Part shown: positions 16,591-25,217 of the stretch, in pieces
Layout: each line of letters starts with the position of its first letter
How positions within the stretch are numbered: position 1 is the first letter of the stretch
Assembly: GCF_007830125.1 (NCBI RefSeq)
Contig: NZ_VLLG01000003.1
Coordinates: forward strand, 238,247-302,246
Origin: Chitinophaga japonensis
GTDB taxonomy: Bacteria > Bacteroidota > Bacteroidia > Chitinophagales > Chitinophagaceae
Reading direction: 5' to 3'
DNA: 64,000 nucleotides
Translations under genes and position numbers: made by a program
Notes under the pieces: model-generated
Told to the model about the DNA's origin: nothing
Database searches by the model: none
What the model saw: the letters and a program-made list of their open reading frames with translations, nothing else

Positions 16591-19170
16591 ATGGAAGCAC
16601 CGGTCAATAATACATTGCAGTTATTCAGGAACCTGGTAGGAACCAAATTTCAGCTATATAACAGTTTATTTACTTCACTGCCCTTTCACCGGGTGGAAAA
16701 AACAGGCATCTTTCTTTCCTTGTTCCTGTTGCATTGTGAAGAGGGATTTGATAAGGAGCAAAGCCCGGCAGAAATATTAAAGACCTTTTTCGAGCAGTAT
16801 ACCACTTATAAGGATGAGCAGCAGCAACTGGATATCCTGTTCCGTTTTGTGCAGTATGCGGAGCGGCAGGTGGTATTGTTTGACGCACTGGAGGATGCCG
16901 CTTTCCGCGACATTCACGATATGCAGGGCAGCGGTACCCTGCGGCAGCTACAGTCCGCCGTAACGCAGGCCCAGGCGGAGCCCGCGCTGGCAGAGAAGCT
17001 GAAGGACTTTGCCGTACGGCTGGTGCTTACCGCGCACCCTACCCAGTTCTATCCGGGCGAGGTGCTGGGCATCATCAATGATCTTTCCAAAGCCCTGATC
17101 AATGATAATACGGCGCAGGTAAATATGTACCTGCAGCAGTTGGGCAAAACGCCTTTCTTTAAAAAGGAAAAGCCCACGCCTTATGATGAGGCGGTGAGCC
17201 TGGTGTGGTTCCTGGAAAATGTGTTCTACCACGCCGCCGGGCGCACCGTTACTTTCCTGAAATCGCATTTCCCCGAGGCCTTCAGCAGCCGGCATGCGCT
17301 GATCCGCATGGGCTTCTGGCCCGGCGGCGACCGCGACGGCAATCCCTTTGTAAAATGCGCCACCACGCTGCAGGTAGCCAATGCCCTGCGCGGCGCGATC
17401 ATTAAATGCTATTACCAGGATGTGCGCAAGCTCAGGCGGCGCCTCACCTTCCGGGGCGTGGAAAATGAGCTGGCCAGGCTGGAGCAGCAACTGTACGGCA
17501 ACCTGTTCATTCCCGGCCACCGGGTGGACCTGGACCGCGACGAGATATTGGGCATCCTGGAGCGTGTCCGCAATACCATACAGGAGCAGCACAACGGCCT
17601 GTTCGTAAACATGGTGGAAGCGCTGATCAACCGGGTAGAGCTCTTCGGCCTGTTCTTCGCTTCGCTGGACATCCGGCAGGACAGCTCCGTGCACGGGCCG
17701 CTGCTGGAAACCATCGCGGAGCAGAGCGATGCCCTGCCGGACAACTACGCCTCGCTTTCAGCCGAAGAAAAGATAAAAGTGCTGCTGCAGGTCAGCCGCC
17801 CGGTGAACAGCAACCTGCTACAGGACGAGCTGCAGCGCGATACGCTGGAAACCATCAAGGCGGTGCAGACCATACAACAGACCAACGGGGAGGAAGGCTG
17901 CCACCGCTATATCATCAGCCACAGCACCAGCGCGCTCAACGTGATAGAAGTATACGGGCTGTTCCTGCTGAGCGGCTGGAAAAAGGAGCAGATCAGCGTG
18001 GATATCGTGCCGCTGTTTGAAACCATCGATGACCTGCGGCAGGCCGGCAACGTAATGCGGGCATTGTATGAAAATGAGGACTACCGCCAGCACCTGCACC
18101 GGCGCAACAATACCCAGACCATCATGCTGGGCTTTTCAGACGGAACGAAGGACGGCGGCTACCTCATGGCCAACTGGAGCATCTATAAGGCCAAGGAAGA
18201 GCTGACCCGCCTCTCGCGGGAAGCCGGCATCAACGTGGTGTTCTTCGACGGCCGTGGCGGCCCCCCGGGACGGGGCGGCGGTAAAACGCACCAGTTCTAC
18301 GCCTCCATGGGACGTAATATCTCGAATAAGGAAATCCAGCTCACCATACAGGGGCAAACCGTCAGCTCCAACTTCGGCACCATTGATACCGCGCAGTACA
18401 ACCTGGAGCAACTGGTGCATGCCGGGATCACCAACGAGCTGTTCTCTTCCCGGCAGGTAACGCTGGACGCTTCGGAAGAAGCGCTGCTGCAGGCCCTGGC
18501 CGATGAAGGCTACCGCGCCTTTAACCAGTTGAAGCAGCATCCCGGTTTCCTGGACTACCTGGAGCATACCAGCCCCCTGCGCTATTATGCGGAAGCCAAT
18601 ATCGGCAGCCGCCCTTCCAAGCGCAACAAGGACGCCAAGCTTACGCTGGACACGCTGCGCGCCGTACCTTATGTAGGCGCCTGGAGCCAGTTAAAGCAGA
18701 ATGTGCCGGGCTTTTACGGCGTAGGCTCCGCCCTGCAGCAACTGGATAAAGCCGGAAAATGGGAAGGGCTGGAGCGCCTGTACCGGCAGTCCCTGTTCTT
18801 TAAAACACTGCTGGACAACTGCGAGATGGCGATGATAAAAAGCTATTTCCCGCTCACCGCCCACCTGGGCAAAGACCCGCAATATGGCCCTATCTGGCGC
18901 ATGATCCACGACGAGTTCCAGCTCACCCGGCAATACCTGCTGCGGCTGTCCGGCGCCGGATCGCTGATGGCGGCTAACCCGGTAGACCAATTGTCCATAC
19001 AGATGCGGGAGCGCATTGTATTGCCGCTGGTCACCATCCAGCAGTATGCCCTTACCCGTATCCGCGAGCTGGAAAAACAGGAGGAGGGCAACGGGCGCAG
19101 GGAAGTGTTCCAGAAGCTGGTGGTGCGTTGCTCATTCGGCATTATCAATGCCGGGCGCAACTCCGCCTGA
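16591..19170 (+). CDS. ppc: Phosphoenolpyruvate carboxylase
   Basis: An 859-residue enzyme that carboxylates phosphoenolpyruvate to oxaloacetate, replenishing the TCA cycle. The catalytic histidine is in VLTAHPTQF (His149), followed by GGDRDGNP, GFSDGTKDGG, and the glycine loop FFDGRGGPPGRGGG. The C-terminus ends INAGRNSA rather than the QNTG common in proteobacterial enzymes, and QGQTVSSNFG replaces the usual QGEMIxAKFG; both fit a divergent Bacteroidota branch. I set the start at 16591 because the 37 upstream in-frame codons (from 16480) come from the heptad array. Next gene gnd begins 86 bp later. Confidence 0.95.
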   Translation: MEAPVNNTLQLFRNLVGTKFQLYNSLFTSLPFHRVEKTGIFLSLFLLHCEEGFDKEQSPAEILKTFFEQYTTYKDEQQQLDILFRFVQYAERQVVLFDALEDAAFRDIHDMQGSGTLRQLQSAVTQAQAEPALAEKLKDFAVRLVLTAHPTQFYPGEVLGIINDLSKALINDNTAQVNMYLQQLGKTPFFKKEKPTPYDEAVSLVWFLENVFYHAAGRTVTFLKSHFPEAFSSRHALIRMGFWPGGDRDGNPFVKCATTLQVANALRGAIIKCYYQDVRKLRRRLTFRGVENELARLEQQLYGNLFIPGHRVDLDRDEILGILERVRNTIQEQHNGLFVNMVEALINRVELFGLFFASLDIRQDSSVHGPLLETIAEQSDALPDNYASLSAEEKIKVLLQVSRPVNSNLLQDELQRDTLETIKAVQTIQQTNGEEGCHRYIISHSTSALNVIEVYGLFLLSGWKKEQISVDIVPLFETIDDLRQAGNVMRALYENEDYRQHLHRRNNTQTIMLGFSDGTKDGGYLMANWSIYKAKEELTRLSREAGINVVFFDGRGGPPGRGGGKTHQFYASMGRNISNKEIQLTIQGQTVSSNFGTIDTAQYNLEQLVHAGITNELFSSRQVTLDASEEALLQALADEGYRAFNQLKQHPGFLDYLEHTSPLRYYAEANIGSRPSKRNKDAKLTLDTLRAVPYVGAWSQLKQNVPGFYGVGSALQQLDKAGKWEGLERLYRQSLFFKTLLDNCEMAMIKSYFPLTAHLGKDPQYGPIWRMIHDEFQLTRQYLLRLSGAGSLMAANPVDQLSIQMRERIVLPLVTIQQYALTRIRELEKQEEGNGRREVFQKLVVRCSFGIINAGRNSA

Positions 19171-19256
19171 AGCGGTGCTTGTCTTTATCAAACTTTTTGT
19201 TGTGGTTTTTTATCCTAATTTTATAGCTACTTTCACTTTTACTTTTACAATAGCTT

Positions 19257-20672
19257 ATGTCAAACAGCTTATATGACTTTGGAATGATCGGCCTGGGCGT
19301 AATGGGAAGGAACCTGTTACTGAATATGGCCGACCATGGTTTCTCCGTTATCGGTTTTGATAAGGACGCTACCAAGACCAGCGCGCTGGAGTCCGGCGCC
19401 ACGGCAGGTACAACGGTAAAAGGCGTAGCGGAACTGGCTGCCATGATACAGTTGCTGCAGCGCCCGCGCCGTATCATGATGCTGGTGCCTGCGGGCCAGC
19501 CGGTGGATGATGTGATCGAATCGCTGCTGCCCCTGCTGGAGCCGGGCGACGTGGTAATAGATGGCGGTAACTCGCACTACACCGATACGCTGCGCCGGGT
19601 TAAGTATCTGAAGGAAAAGCAACTGCACTTCATGGGCATTGGCGTTTCCGGCGGCGAAATGGGCGCCCGTACCGGTCCGGCCATTATGCCGGGCGGCGAT
19701 CCGGAGGCTTATGAAAAGGTGCGGCCCATGCTGGAAGCCATTGCCGCAAAAGTAAAAGGAGAGCCCTGCGTAGCTTACCTGGGTAAAGAAGGCGCCGGGC
19801 ACTACGTAAAAATGGTGCACAACGGTATTGAATATAGCATCATGCAGCAGATCAGCGAAGCCTACGCCCTGCTGAAAGCCGCCGGGCTGGATAACGACAA
19901 GCTGCACGAGGTGTTCCGCACCTGGAATGAAGGCGCTTTGCAGTCCTTCCTGGTGGAGATCACGGCGGATATCTTTTTACAAAAAGATGATAAGACCGAT
20001 GCCCGCCTGGTAGATGTGATCTCCGACAAGGCCGGCTCCAAAGGTACCGGCAAGTGGACCTCGCAGGACGCAATGGACCTGCCCGTGGCCATACCGGCGA
20101 TCGATACCGCCGTATCATTGCGCACGATAAGCGCTTATAAAGAAGAAAGGGTGCAGGCCGCAAAGATCTACGAAGCGCCGGCCGGCGGCATCAATACACC
20201 AGTAGATACCTGGATACAACAGGTGCATGACGCCCTGTATTTTGGCACCATCCTCAGCTATGCACAGGGGCTGGCCATGCTGTACCAGGCCTCTGCCGAG
20301 CTGAAGATGGAAATACCGCTGCCGCAGGTGGTGAAGGTGTGGAGAGGCGGTTGCATTATCCGCTCCGTACTGCTGGAAACATTTTCCACGGCGTACCAGC
20401 AATCGCCGGAGCTGCCCAATATCCTGCTAAACAAGGAGGTAGCGAAGCTGGTGCAGGGCATAGAGACCAATACCCGTACCGTAGTAGCGCAGGCGGCGCA
20501 GGTTGGCATCCCGGCGGCGGGCATTATGGCCGCGCTGTCTTATTTTGATGCTTACCGCACGGAAAGAATGCCTACCAACCTGGTACAGGCGCAGCGGGAT
20601 TATTTTGGCGCGCATACGTACCAGCGTATAGACATGCCTGGTACTTTCCATACAGTTTGGGAACAACATTGA
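19257..20672 (+). CDS. gnd: 6-phosphogluconate dehydrogenase, decarboxylating
   Basis: A 471-residue NADP-type enzyme that converts 6-phosphogluconate to ribulose 5-phosphate and CO2. The N-terminal Rossmann motif is GLGVMGRNL (residues 10-18), the substrate site is GVSGGEMGARTGPAIMPGG, and the catalytic Lys lies in GAGHYVKMVHNGIEY. The length matches the long (E. coli-like) dimeric form. It is the first gene of a tight gnd-zwf-pgl cluster; the spacing to zwf is 14 bp. The gene order, product of step 3 first, is not the order of the reactions. Confidence 0.97.
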   Translation: MSNSLYDFGMIGLGVMGRNLLLNMADHGFSVIGFDKDATKTSALESGATAGTTVKGVAELAAMIQLLQRPRRIMMLVPAGQPVDDVIESLLPLLEPGDVVIDGGNSHYTDTLRRVKYLKEKQLHFMGIGVSGGEMGARTGPAIMPGGDPEAYEKVRPMLEAIAAKVKGEPCVAYLGKEGAGHYVKMVHNGIEYSIMQQISEAYALLKAAGLDNDKLHEVFRTWNEGALQSFLVEITADIFLQKDDKTDARLVDVISDKAGSKGTGKWTSQDAMDLPVAIPAIDTAVSLRTISAYKEERVQAAKIYEAPAGGINTPVDTWIQQVHDALYFGTILSYAQGLAMLYQASAELKMEIPLPQVVKVWRGGCIIRSVLLETFSTAYQQSPELPNILLNKEVAKLVQGIETNTRTVVAQAAQVGIPAAGIMAALSYFDAYRTERMPTNLVQAQRDYFGAHTYQRIDMPGTFHTVWEQH

Positions 20673-20686
20673 TATAATCATTTTTT

Positions 20687-22189
20687 ATGCAAGACCACAA
20701 GCGTCCGCCGGCCTCCGTGCTGTTTATTTTCGGGGGCAGCGGAGATCTGAACTACCGGAAACTATCGCCCGCTTTATACAATCTTTTTTTAGATGATTGG
20801 ATGCCGGAGCAATTCGCCATTATAGGCATCGGCAGAAGCGCCTATACCAATGAAACGTACAGCGCCCACCTGCTGGATGGGATCAGCAAATTCTCCCGCC
20901 GGAAAGGGGAGCAGAACGGCCATTGGGATGCGTTTTCACAGCATCTCAGCTTCCTGCAGATGGATGCTGAAAATGCGGAAGACTATGAAGCGATCACGGA
21001 AATAGTGAAAACAAAGGAACAGGAGTGGGGCCAGCACCCCAACGTGATCTTTTACCTGGCCGTAGCGCCCCAGTTGGTACCTTCCATTGCGCAGAAGCTG
21101 GGCCGGCTGAACCTTTGCAGCGATACGCACAGCACCCGCATCGTAATAGAGAAGCCTTTCGGCCACGACCTGAAGAGCGCTCACGAGCTGAACGCCCTGC
21201 TTACCCGTATGTTCTCCGAAGAGCAGATATTCCGCATAGACCATTACCTGGGTAAGGAAACCGTGCAGAACATATTGGCGCTGCGTTTTGCCAACGCCCT
21301 GTTTGAGCCGGTATGGAACCGCAACTTCATTGAGCACATACAGATCACGGCTGCCGAAAGTGTGGGCCTGGAAGGCAGGGGCGGCTATTATGAGCAGTCC
21401 GGCGCGCTGCGCGACATGGTGCAGAACCATATCCTGCAACTGCTCTGCATGGTGGCCATGGAGGCTCCTGTGTCTTTTGACGCCAACGAGATCAGGAATA
21501 AAAAGGTGGATGTGCTGAACGCTATCCGTCCCATCAGCAAGGATAAAGTGCATGAAAGCGCCGTGCGCGGCCAGTATTCCAGCGGCTGGATGAAAGGAGA
21601 GCGGGTGGTAGGCTACCGCGAAGAGAAAGGTGTGAATCCCGGCTCCAATACGGATACCTACGCCGCTGTGAAGTTCTACATTGACAACTGGCGCTGGCAG
21701 GGCGTACCTATCTACGTGCGCACCGGCAAGTTCCTGCACCAGAAGACCACGCAGATCTCGCTGCAGTTCCGCCAGGCCCCGCACTACGCGTTCCCGGCAG
21801 AGTCTGCGGAAACCTGGAGGCCCAACCGCCTCACCATCAGCATACAACCGGAAATGGATATACGTATCCGCTTCCAGGCCAAGCGTCCCGGCCAGACCAT
21901 GACGCTGGACCCGGTAGAGATGGTGTTCAATTATGACTCCGCTTACGGCGAGCATGCGCCGGAAGCATATGAAACACTGCTGCTGGACGTAATGGAAGGG
22001 GATGCCACCCTCTTTATGCGGGCCGACCAGGTGGAAGCGGCCTGGAAAGTGATCATGCCGATACTGGAAACCTGGGAGCACCGGCAGCCGCAGGATTTTC
22101 CCAACTATGCCCCCGATTCCTGGGGACCGAACGACGCAGATGCGCTGATCGCGCAGGACGGGCATAGCTGGATCAACTTACCGAAATAA
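20687..22189 (+). CDS. zwf: Glucose-6-phosphate 1-dehydrogenase
   Basis: A 500-residue enzyme oxidising glucose 6-phosphate to 6-phosphoglucono-lactone with NADP. The nucleotide-binding start is [15 protein letters not shown], the active site is [13 protein letters not shown] with the catalytic His and Lys, and a second Lys is in the conserved EKPFGHDL. It is spaced 14 bp from gnd and 21 bp from pgl, so the three oxidative pentose phosphate steps are encoded together. Confidence 0.97.
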   Translation: MQDHKRPPASVLFIFGGSGDLNYRKLSPALYNLFLDDWMPEQFAIIGIGRSAYTNETYSAHLLDGISKFSRRKGEQNGHWDAFSQHLSFLQMDAENAEDYEAITEIVKTKEQEWGQHPNVIFYLAVAPQLVPSIAQKLGRLNLCSDTHSTRIVIEKPFGHDLKSAHELNALLTRMFSEEQIFRIDHYLGKETVQNILALRFANALFEPVWNRNFIEHIQITAAESVGLEGRGGYYEQSGALRDMVQNHILQLLCMVAMEAPVSFDANEIRNKKVDVLNAIRPISKDKVHESAVRGQYSSGWMKGERVVGYREEKGVNPGSNTDTYAAVKFYIDNWRWQGVPIYVRTGKFLHQKTTQISLQFRQAPHYAFPAESAETWRPNRLTISIQPEMDIRIRFQAKRPGQTMTLDPVEMVFNYDSAYGEHAPEAYETLLLDVMEGDATLFMRADQVEAAWKVIMPILETWEHRQPQDFPNYAPDSWGPNDADALIAQDGHSWINLPK

Positions 22190-22210
22190 TTATATCAACC
22201 CACCAAGAAT

Positions 22211-22933
22211 ATGGAGCTTCACATTGCCAAAGACCCGCAGCAGTTGAGTGAGAACATGGCTGCCTGGATCAGTAATTACATACTGGAAGTATTGCAGGAC
22301 CAGGAGCGTTTCACTTTTGTGCTGTCCGGCGGCAGTACGCCCAAACAGTTGTACACGTTGCTGGCCCGGGAACCTTACCTGGAAATGATCCCCTGGAAAA
22401 AAATACATTTCTTCTGGGGCGATGAGCGGGTGGTGCCCTTTGACGATGAGCGCAACAATGCCCGCATGGCCTATGAAACGCTGCTGACGCCTGTGGGTGT
22501 GCCGGCGGAAAATATCCACGTCATGCGTACGGACATGCTGCCCGAGGTATCTGCGGAGGCCTATGAAAAGCTGCTGCAGGAATATTTCAATGACAGCGCT
22601 GTTACGTTTGACCTGGTGCTGCTGGGCATGGGAGACGACGGGCATACCCTGTCCCTGTTTCCCGGCACGGCCGTGGTAAAGGAGCAGAAAGCCTGGGTAA
22701 AGGCCTTCTTCCTGCCGGCGCAGCACATGTACCGCGTTACGCTAACGGCGCCCGTGGTGAACCGGGCCGCCTGCGTGGTGTTTATGGCCACCGGCGCCGG
22801 TAAGGCGGTCACGCTCAAAAATGTGATAGAAGGCACCTTTAACGCAGAACAATTTCCTTCCCAACTGATACGCCCGCAGGATGGCGAGCTGCACTGGTTT
22901 GTAGATGAAGCGGCCGCGGGGGCGCTGGAGTAA
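22211..22933 (+). CDS. pgl: 6-phosphogluconolactonase (DevB type)
   Basis: A 240-residue enzyme of the SugarP isomerase-like fold that hydrolyses 6-phosphoglucono-1,5-lactone. Characteristic motifs are FVLSGGSTPKQLY (about residues 37-49), FFWGDERVVP and LLGMGDDGHTLSLFPG, which match DevB-type bacterial enzymes. It is the last gene of the oxidative pentose phosphate operon; a heptad inverted array follows its stop codon directly. Confidence 0.95.
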   Translation: MELHIAKDPQQLSENMAAWISNYILEVLQDQERFTFVLSGGSTPKQLYTLLAREPYLEMIPWKKIHFFWGDERVVPFDDERNNARMAYETLLTPVGVPAENIHVMRTDMLPEVSAEAYEKLLQEYFNDSAVTFDLVLLGMGDDGHTLSLFPGTAVVKEQKAWVKAFFLPAQHMYRVTLTAPVVNRAACVVFMATGAGKAVTLKNVIEGTFNAEQFPSQLIRPQDGELHWFVDEAAAGALE

Positions 22934-23010
22934 TAGGAAGAAAGAAGTAGGAAGTAAGAGGTAAGGTCGAAATCATACATCATACTTCTTACTTCATATT
23001 TCATACTACA
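22934..23010. repeat. Inverted array of degenerate heptamers, family A copy 2
   Basis: The array begins at the pgl stop. Left words include GAAGAAA, GAAGTAG, GAAGTAA and GAGGTAA; right words include ATCATAC, TTCTTAC, TTCATAT and TTCATAC. The two sides are complementary over about 37 positions with 27 matches and almost no loop. It separates the pentose phosphate operon from the GH29 gene on the same strand. Confidence 0.8.
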
Positions 23011-23022
23011 AGCATTCCACTC

Positions 23023-24483
23023 ATGAAAAGAGCTTTCCTTTTATTTACACTCGCATTGTCTTTCCTGCAACCTGTATCCGCCCAGCAATACGCTGCCAAC
23101 TGGGCCTCGCTTAATAAGCGGGAAATACCGGGCTGGTTCCATGAAGCCAAGTTCGGCATTTTCATTCACTGGGGTGTGTACGCGGTACCATCCTATGCAG
23201 TGGTAGGCCCGGGTGGATATTCGGAATGGTACTGGCATAACCTTATGCAGCCGGATGCCAAAACGTACCGGCAGGTGCAGGCCTTTCATGAAAAGGAGTA
23301 TGGGAAAAACTTTCCCTATGCAAAATTTGAGCAGCAGTTCACTGCCTCGCTCTTTGATCCTGCGCAGTGGGCGGACATCTTCCGCCAATCCGGCGCCCGC
23401 TACGTGGTATTGACCTCCAAGCACCATGAGGGGTACTGCCTCTGGAACAGTCCCTGGGCAGACAAAGCCTGGGGCCGTCCCTGGAACGCGGTAACAGGTA
23501 CGCCCCAACGCGACCTGCTGGGCGATCTTACGGAAGCCGTGCGCAAAGCCGGCCTGCGTATGGGCTACTACTACTCCCTGTACGAATGGTACAATCCCCT
23601 CTGGTTGTCCAACAAACAGCAGTACATAAAAGAAGTGATGGAGCCGGAGTTCAAGGACCTGGTGACCCGTTACAAACCCAGCGTGATATTCTCCGACGGT
23701 GAATGGGACCTGCCGGATTCCGCCTGGCACTCGCCGGCCCTGCTGGCCTGGCTGTACAACGAATCGCCGGTGAAGGAGGAAGTAGTGGTGAACGACCGCT
23801 GGGGAAGCAATACCCGCGGGCATAATAGCGCCAGCACCTACCTCACTTCAGAATACGGCAGCGGTATGGAGCCGGGCGTGGTATGGGAGGAGAGCAGGGG
23901 CATCGGCCAGTCCTACGGTTATAACCGCATGGAGAATGTGCATGATTATAAAAGCAGCCACGACCTGCTGCTGGCCCTGGTAGACATTGTATCCCGCGGC
24001 GGGAACCTGCTGCTGGATATTGGGCCCACAGCCGATGGCCGTATTCCCGTGATCATGCAGCAGCGCCTGGTGGACATTGGCGACTGGCTGCAGGTAAATG
24101 GCGAAGCCATTTACAGCACCACCGCCTGGGAACGCACCCGCCAGTGGAGCCCCGGGCAGCAGCCTTCCGTAAAAAAGGCGTCCTACATGGCAGACTATGA
24201 CATTACCGAAATGGTGCAGCCTTCAAAAGCGCATGCGCACATTGAAATGTTCTTTACCCGTAAGGACGATAACCTGTACTGCATTGTGCCTGCTTACGCG
24301 CCCCGCCTGCTGGTACGGAATTACACGGCTCCCACAAGGGCCCGTGCGAATGTTCTGGGCAGCAAAGCGCCGGTACGCCTGCAGCAGCAGGGCAGGGACT
24401 GTGTGCTGGACCTGTCCGCCCTGCATCCCGGGGATGCGCCGGGCAAGCTGTTCGTAATTAAGATAAGCCCCGCCGGTTCATGA
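23023..24483 (+). CDS. GH29 alpha-L-fucosidase, exported
   Basis: A 486-residue enzyme with signal peptide (LFTLALSFLQPVSAQ) and the GH29 catalytic barrel. Motifs: WFHEAKFGIFIHWGVYAVPS near the start, VVLTSKHHEGYCLW (about 130-143), and the nucleophile Asp225 in VIFSDGEWD; the acid/base Glu probably lies in the ENVHDY or following loop. It releases terminal L-fucose from glycans. A C-terminal beta-domain follows from about residue 370. The stop overlaps the next start by 4 bp (ATGA), so it is translationally coupled to the amidohydrolase gene. A second GH29 paralogue lies at 31068. Confidence 0.94.
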   Translation: MKRAFLLFTLALSFLQPVSAQQYAANWASLNKREIPGWFHEAKFGIFIHWGVYAVPSYAVVGPGGYSEWYWHNLMQPDAKTYRQVQAFHEKEYGKNFPYAKFEQQFTASLFDPAQWADIFRQSGARYVVLTSKHHEGYCLWNSPWADKAWGRPWNAVTGTPQRDLLGDLTEAVRKAGLRMGYYYSLYEWYNPLWLSNKQQYIKEVMEPEFKDLVTRYKPSVIFSDGEWDLPDSAWHSPALLAWLYNESPVKEEVVVNDRWGSNTRGHNSASTYLTSEYGSGMEPGVVWEESRGIGQSYGYNRMENVHDYKSSHDLLLALVDIVSRGGNLLLDIGPTADGRIPVIMQQRLVDIGDWLQVNGEAIYSTTAWERTRQWSPGQQPSVKKASYMADYDITEMVQPSKAHAHIEMFFTRKDDNLYCIVPAYAPRLLVRNYTAPTRARANVLGSKAPVRLQQQGRDCVLDLSALHPGDAPGKLFVIKISPAGS

Positions 24484-25217
24484 TATTCGATGCCCATTTT
24501 CACATTATAGACCCGCGTTTTCCCCTGGTGCCTAACCAGGGTTACCTGCCGCCGGCATTTACCGTAGCAGATTACCTGTCCAGGGTACAGTCGCTGAACG
24601 TAAAAGGCGGCGCCGTGGTATCCGGCTCTTTCCAGGCATTTGACCAGCAGTACCTGGTAGATGCCCTGCGGGCGCTGGGGCCTGGCTTCGCAGGCGTTAC
24701 CCAGGTGCCGGCGGATATACCGGACAAGGATATACGGGAACTGGATGCCGCCGGGGTAAGGGCGGTGCGTTTTAACGTGCAGCGCGGAGGCTCCGAAGGC
24801 GTGCAGCACCTGGAGCGCCTGGCCCGCCGCGTATACGACCTGGCCGGCTGGCATACGGAGCTGTATATTGATTCGCGGGCGTTAAAACACCTCCTGCCGC
24901 AGTTAAAAAACCTGCCGGCCATGAGCATAGACCACCTGGGCTTGTCAAAGGAAGGCCTGCCTTACCTGCTGGAGCTGGTAGCGCATGGCGCCAGGGTAAA
25001 GGCCACCGGCTTTAGCCGTTGCGATTTTGATGTAGCGGAAGTAATGAAAGCGATTGTAGCAATTAACCCTGCCGCCCTCATGTTTGGCACAGACTTACCA
25101 TCTACCCGGGCGCCGCAACCTTTCCGGGATGAAGATGCGGCCCTGGTAAAGGAACACTTCCCGGAAGATACCGCCAGCCGGATATTGTACCGGAACGCAA
25201 AAGCGTTCTATGCTTAA
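24480..25217 (+). CDS. Amidohydrolase_2 family metal hydrolase, possible sugar lactonase
   Basis: A 245-residue TIM-barrel protein. The metal-binding HxH motif is in FDAHFHIID (residues 3-11), another His is in SIDHLGLS and the terminal Asp is in LMFGTDLPS. Amidohydrolase_2 members include L-fuconolactonase and other sugar lactonases, so, being coupled to an alpha-L-fucosidase (4-bp start/stop overlap), this could hydrolyse L-fuconolactone in an oxidative fucose pathway. No signal peptide is evident, so it is cytosolic. The family is clear; the substrate is a guess from context. Confidence 0.85.
   Translation: MIFDAHFHIIDPRFPLVPNQGYLPPAFTVADYLSRVQSLNVKGGAVVSGSFQAFDQQYLVDALRALGPGFAGVTQVPADIPDKDIRELDAAGVRAVRFNVQRGGSEGVQHLERLARRVYDLAGWHTELYIDSRALKHLLPQLKNLPAMSIDHLGLSKEGLPYLLELVAHGARVKATGFSRCDFDVAEVMKAIVAINPAALMFGTDLPSTRAPQPFRDEDAALVKEHFPEDTASRILYRNAKAFYA

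Noticed and set aside
20936..22165. A 409-codon antisense frame opposite zwf
   Set aside because: Shadow of the strongly conserved zwf gene.
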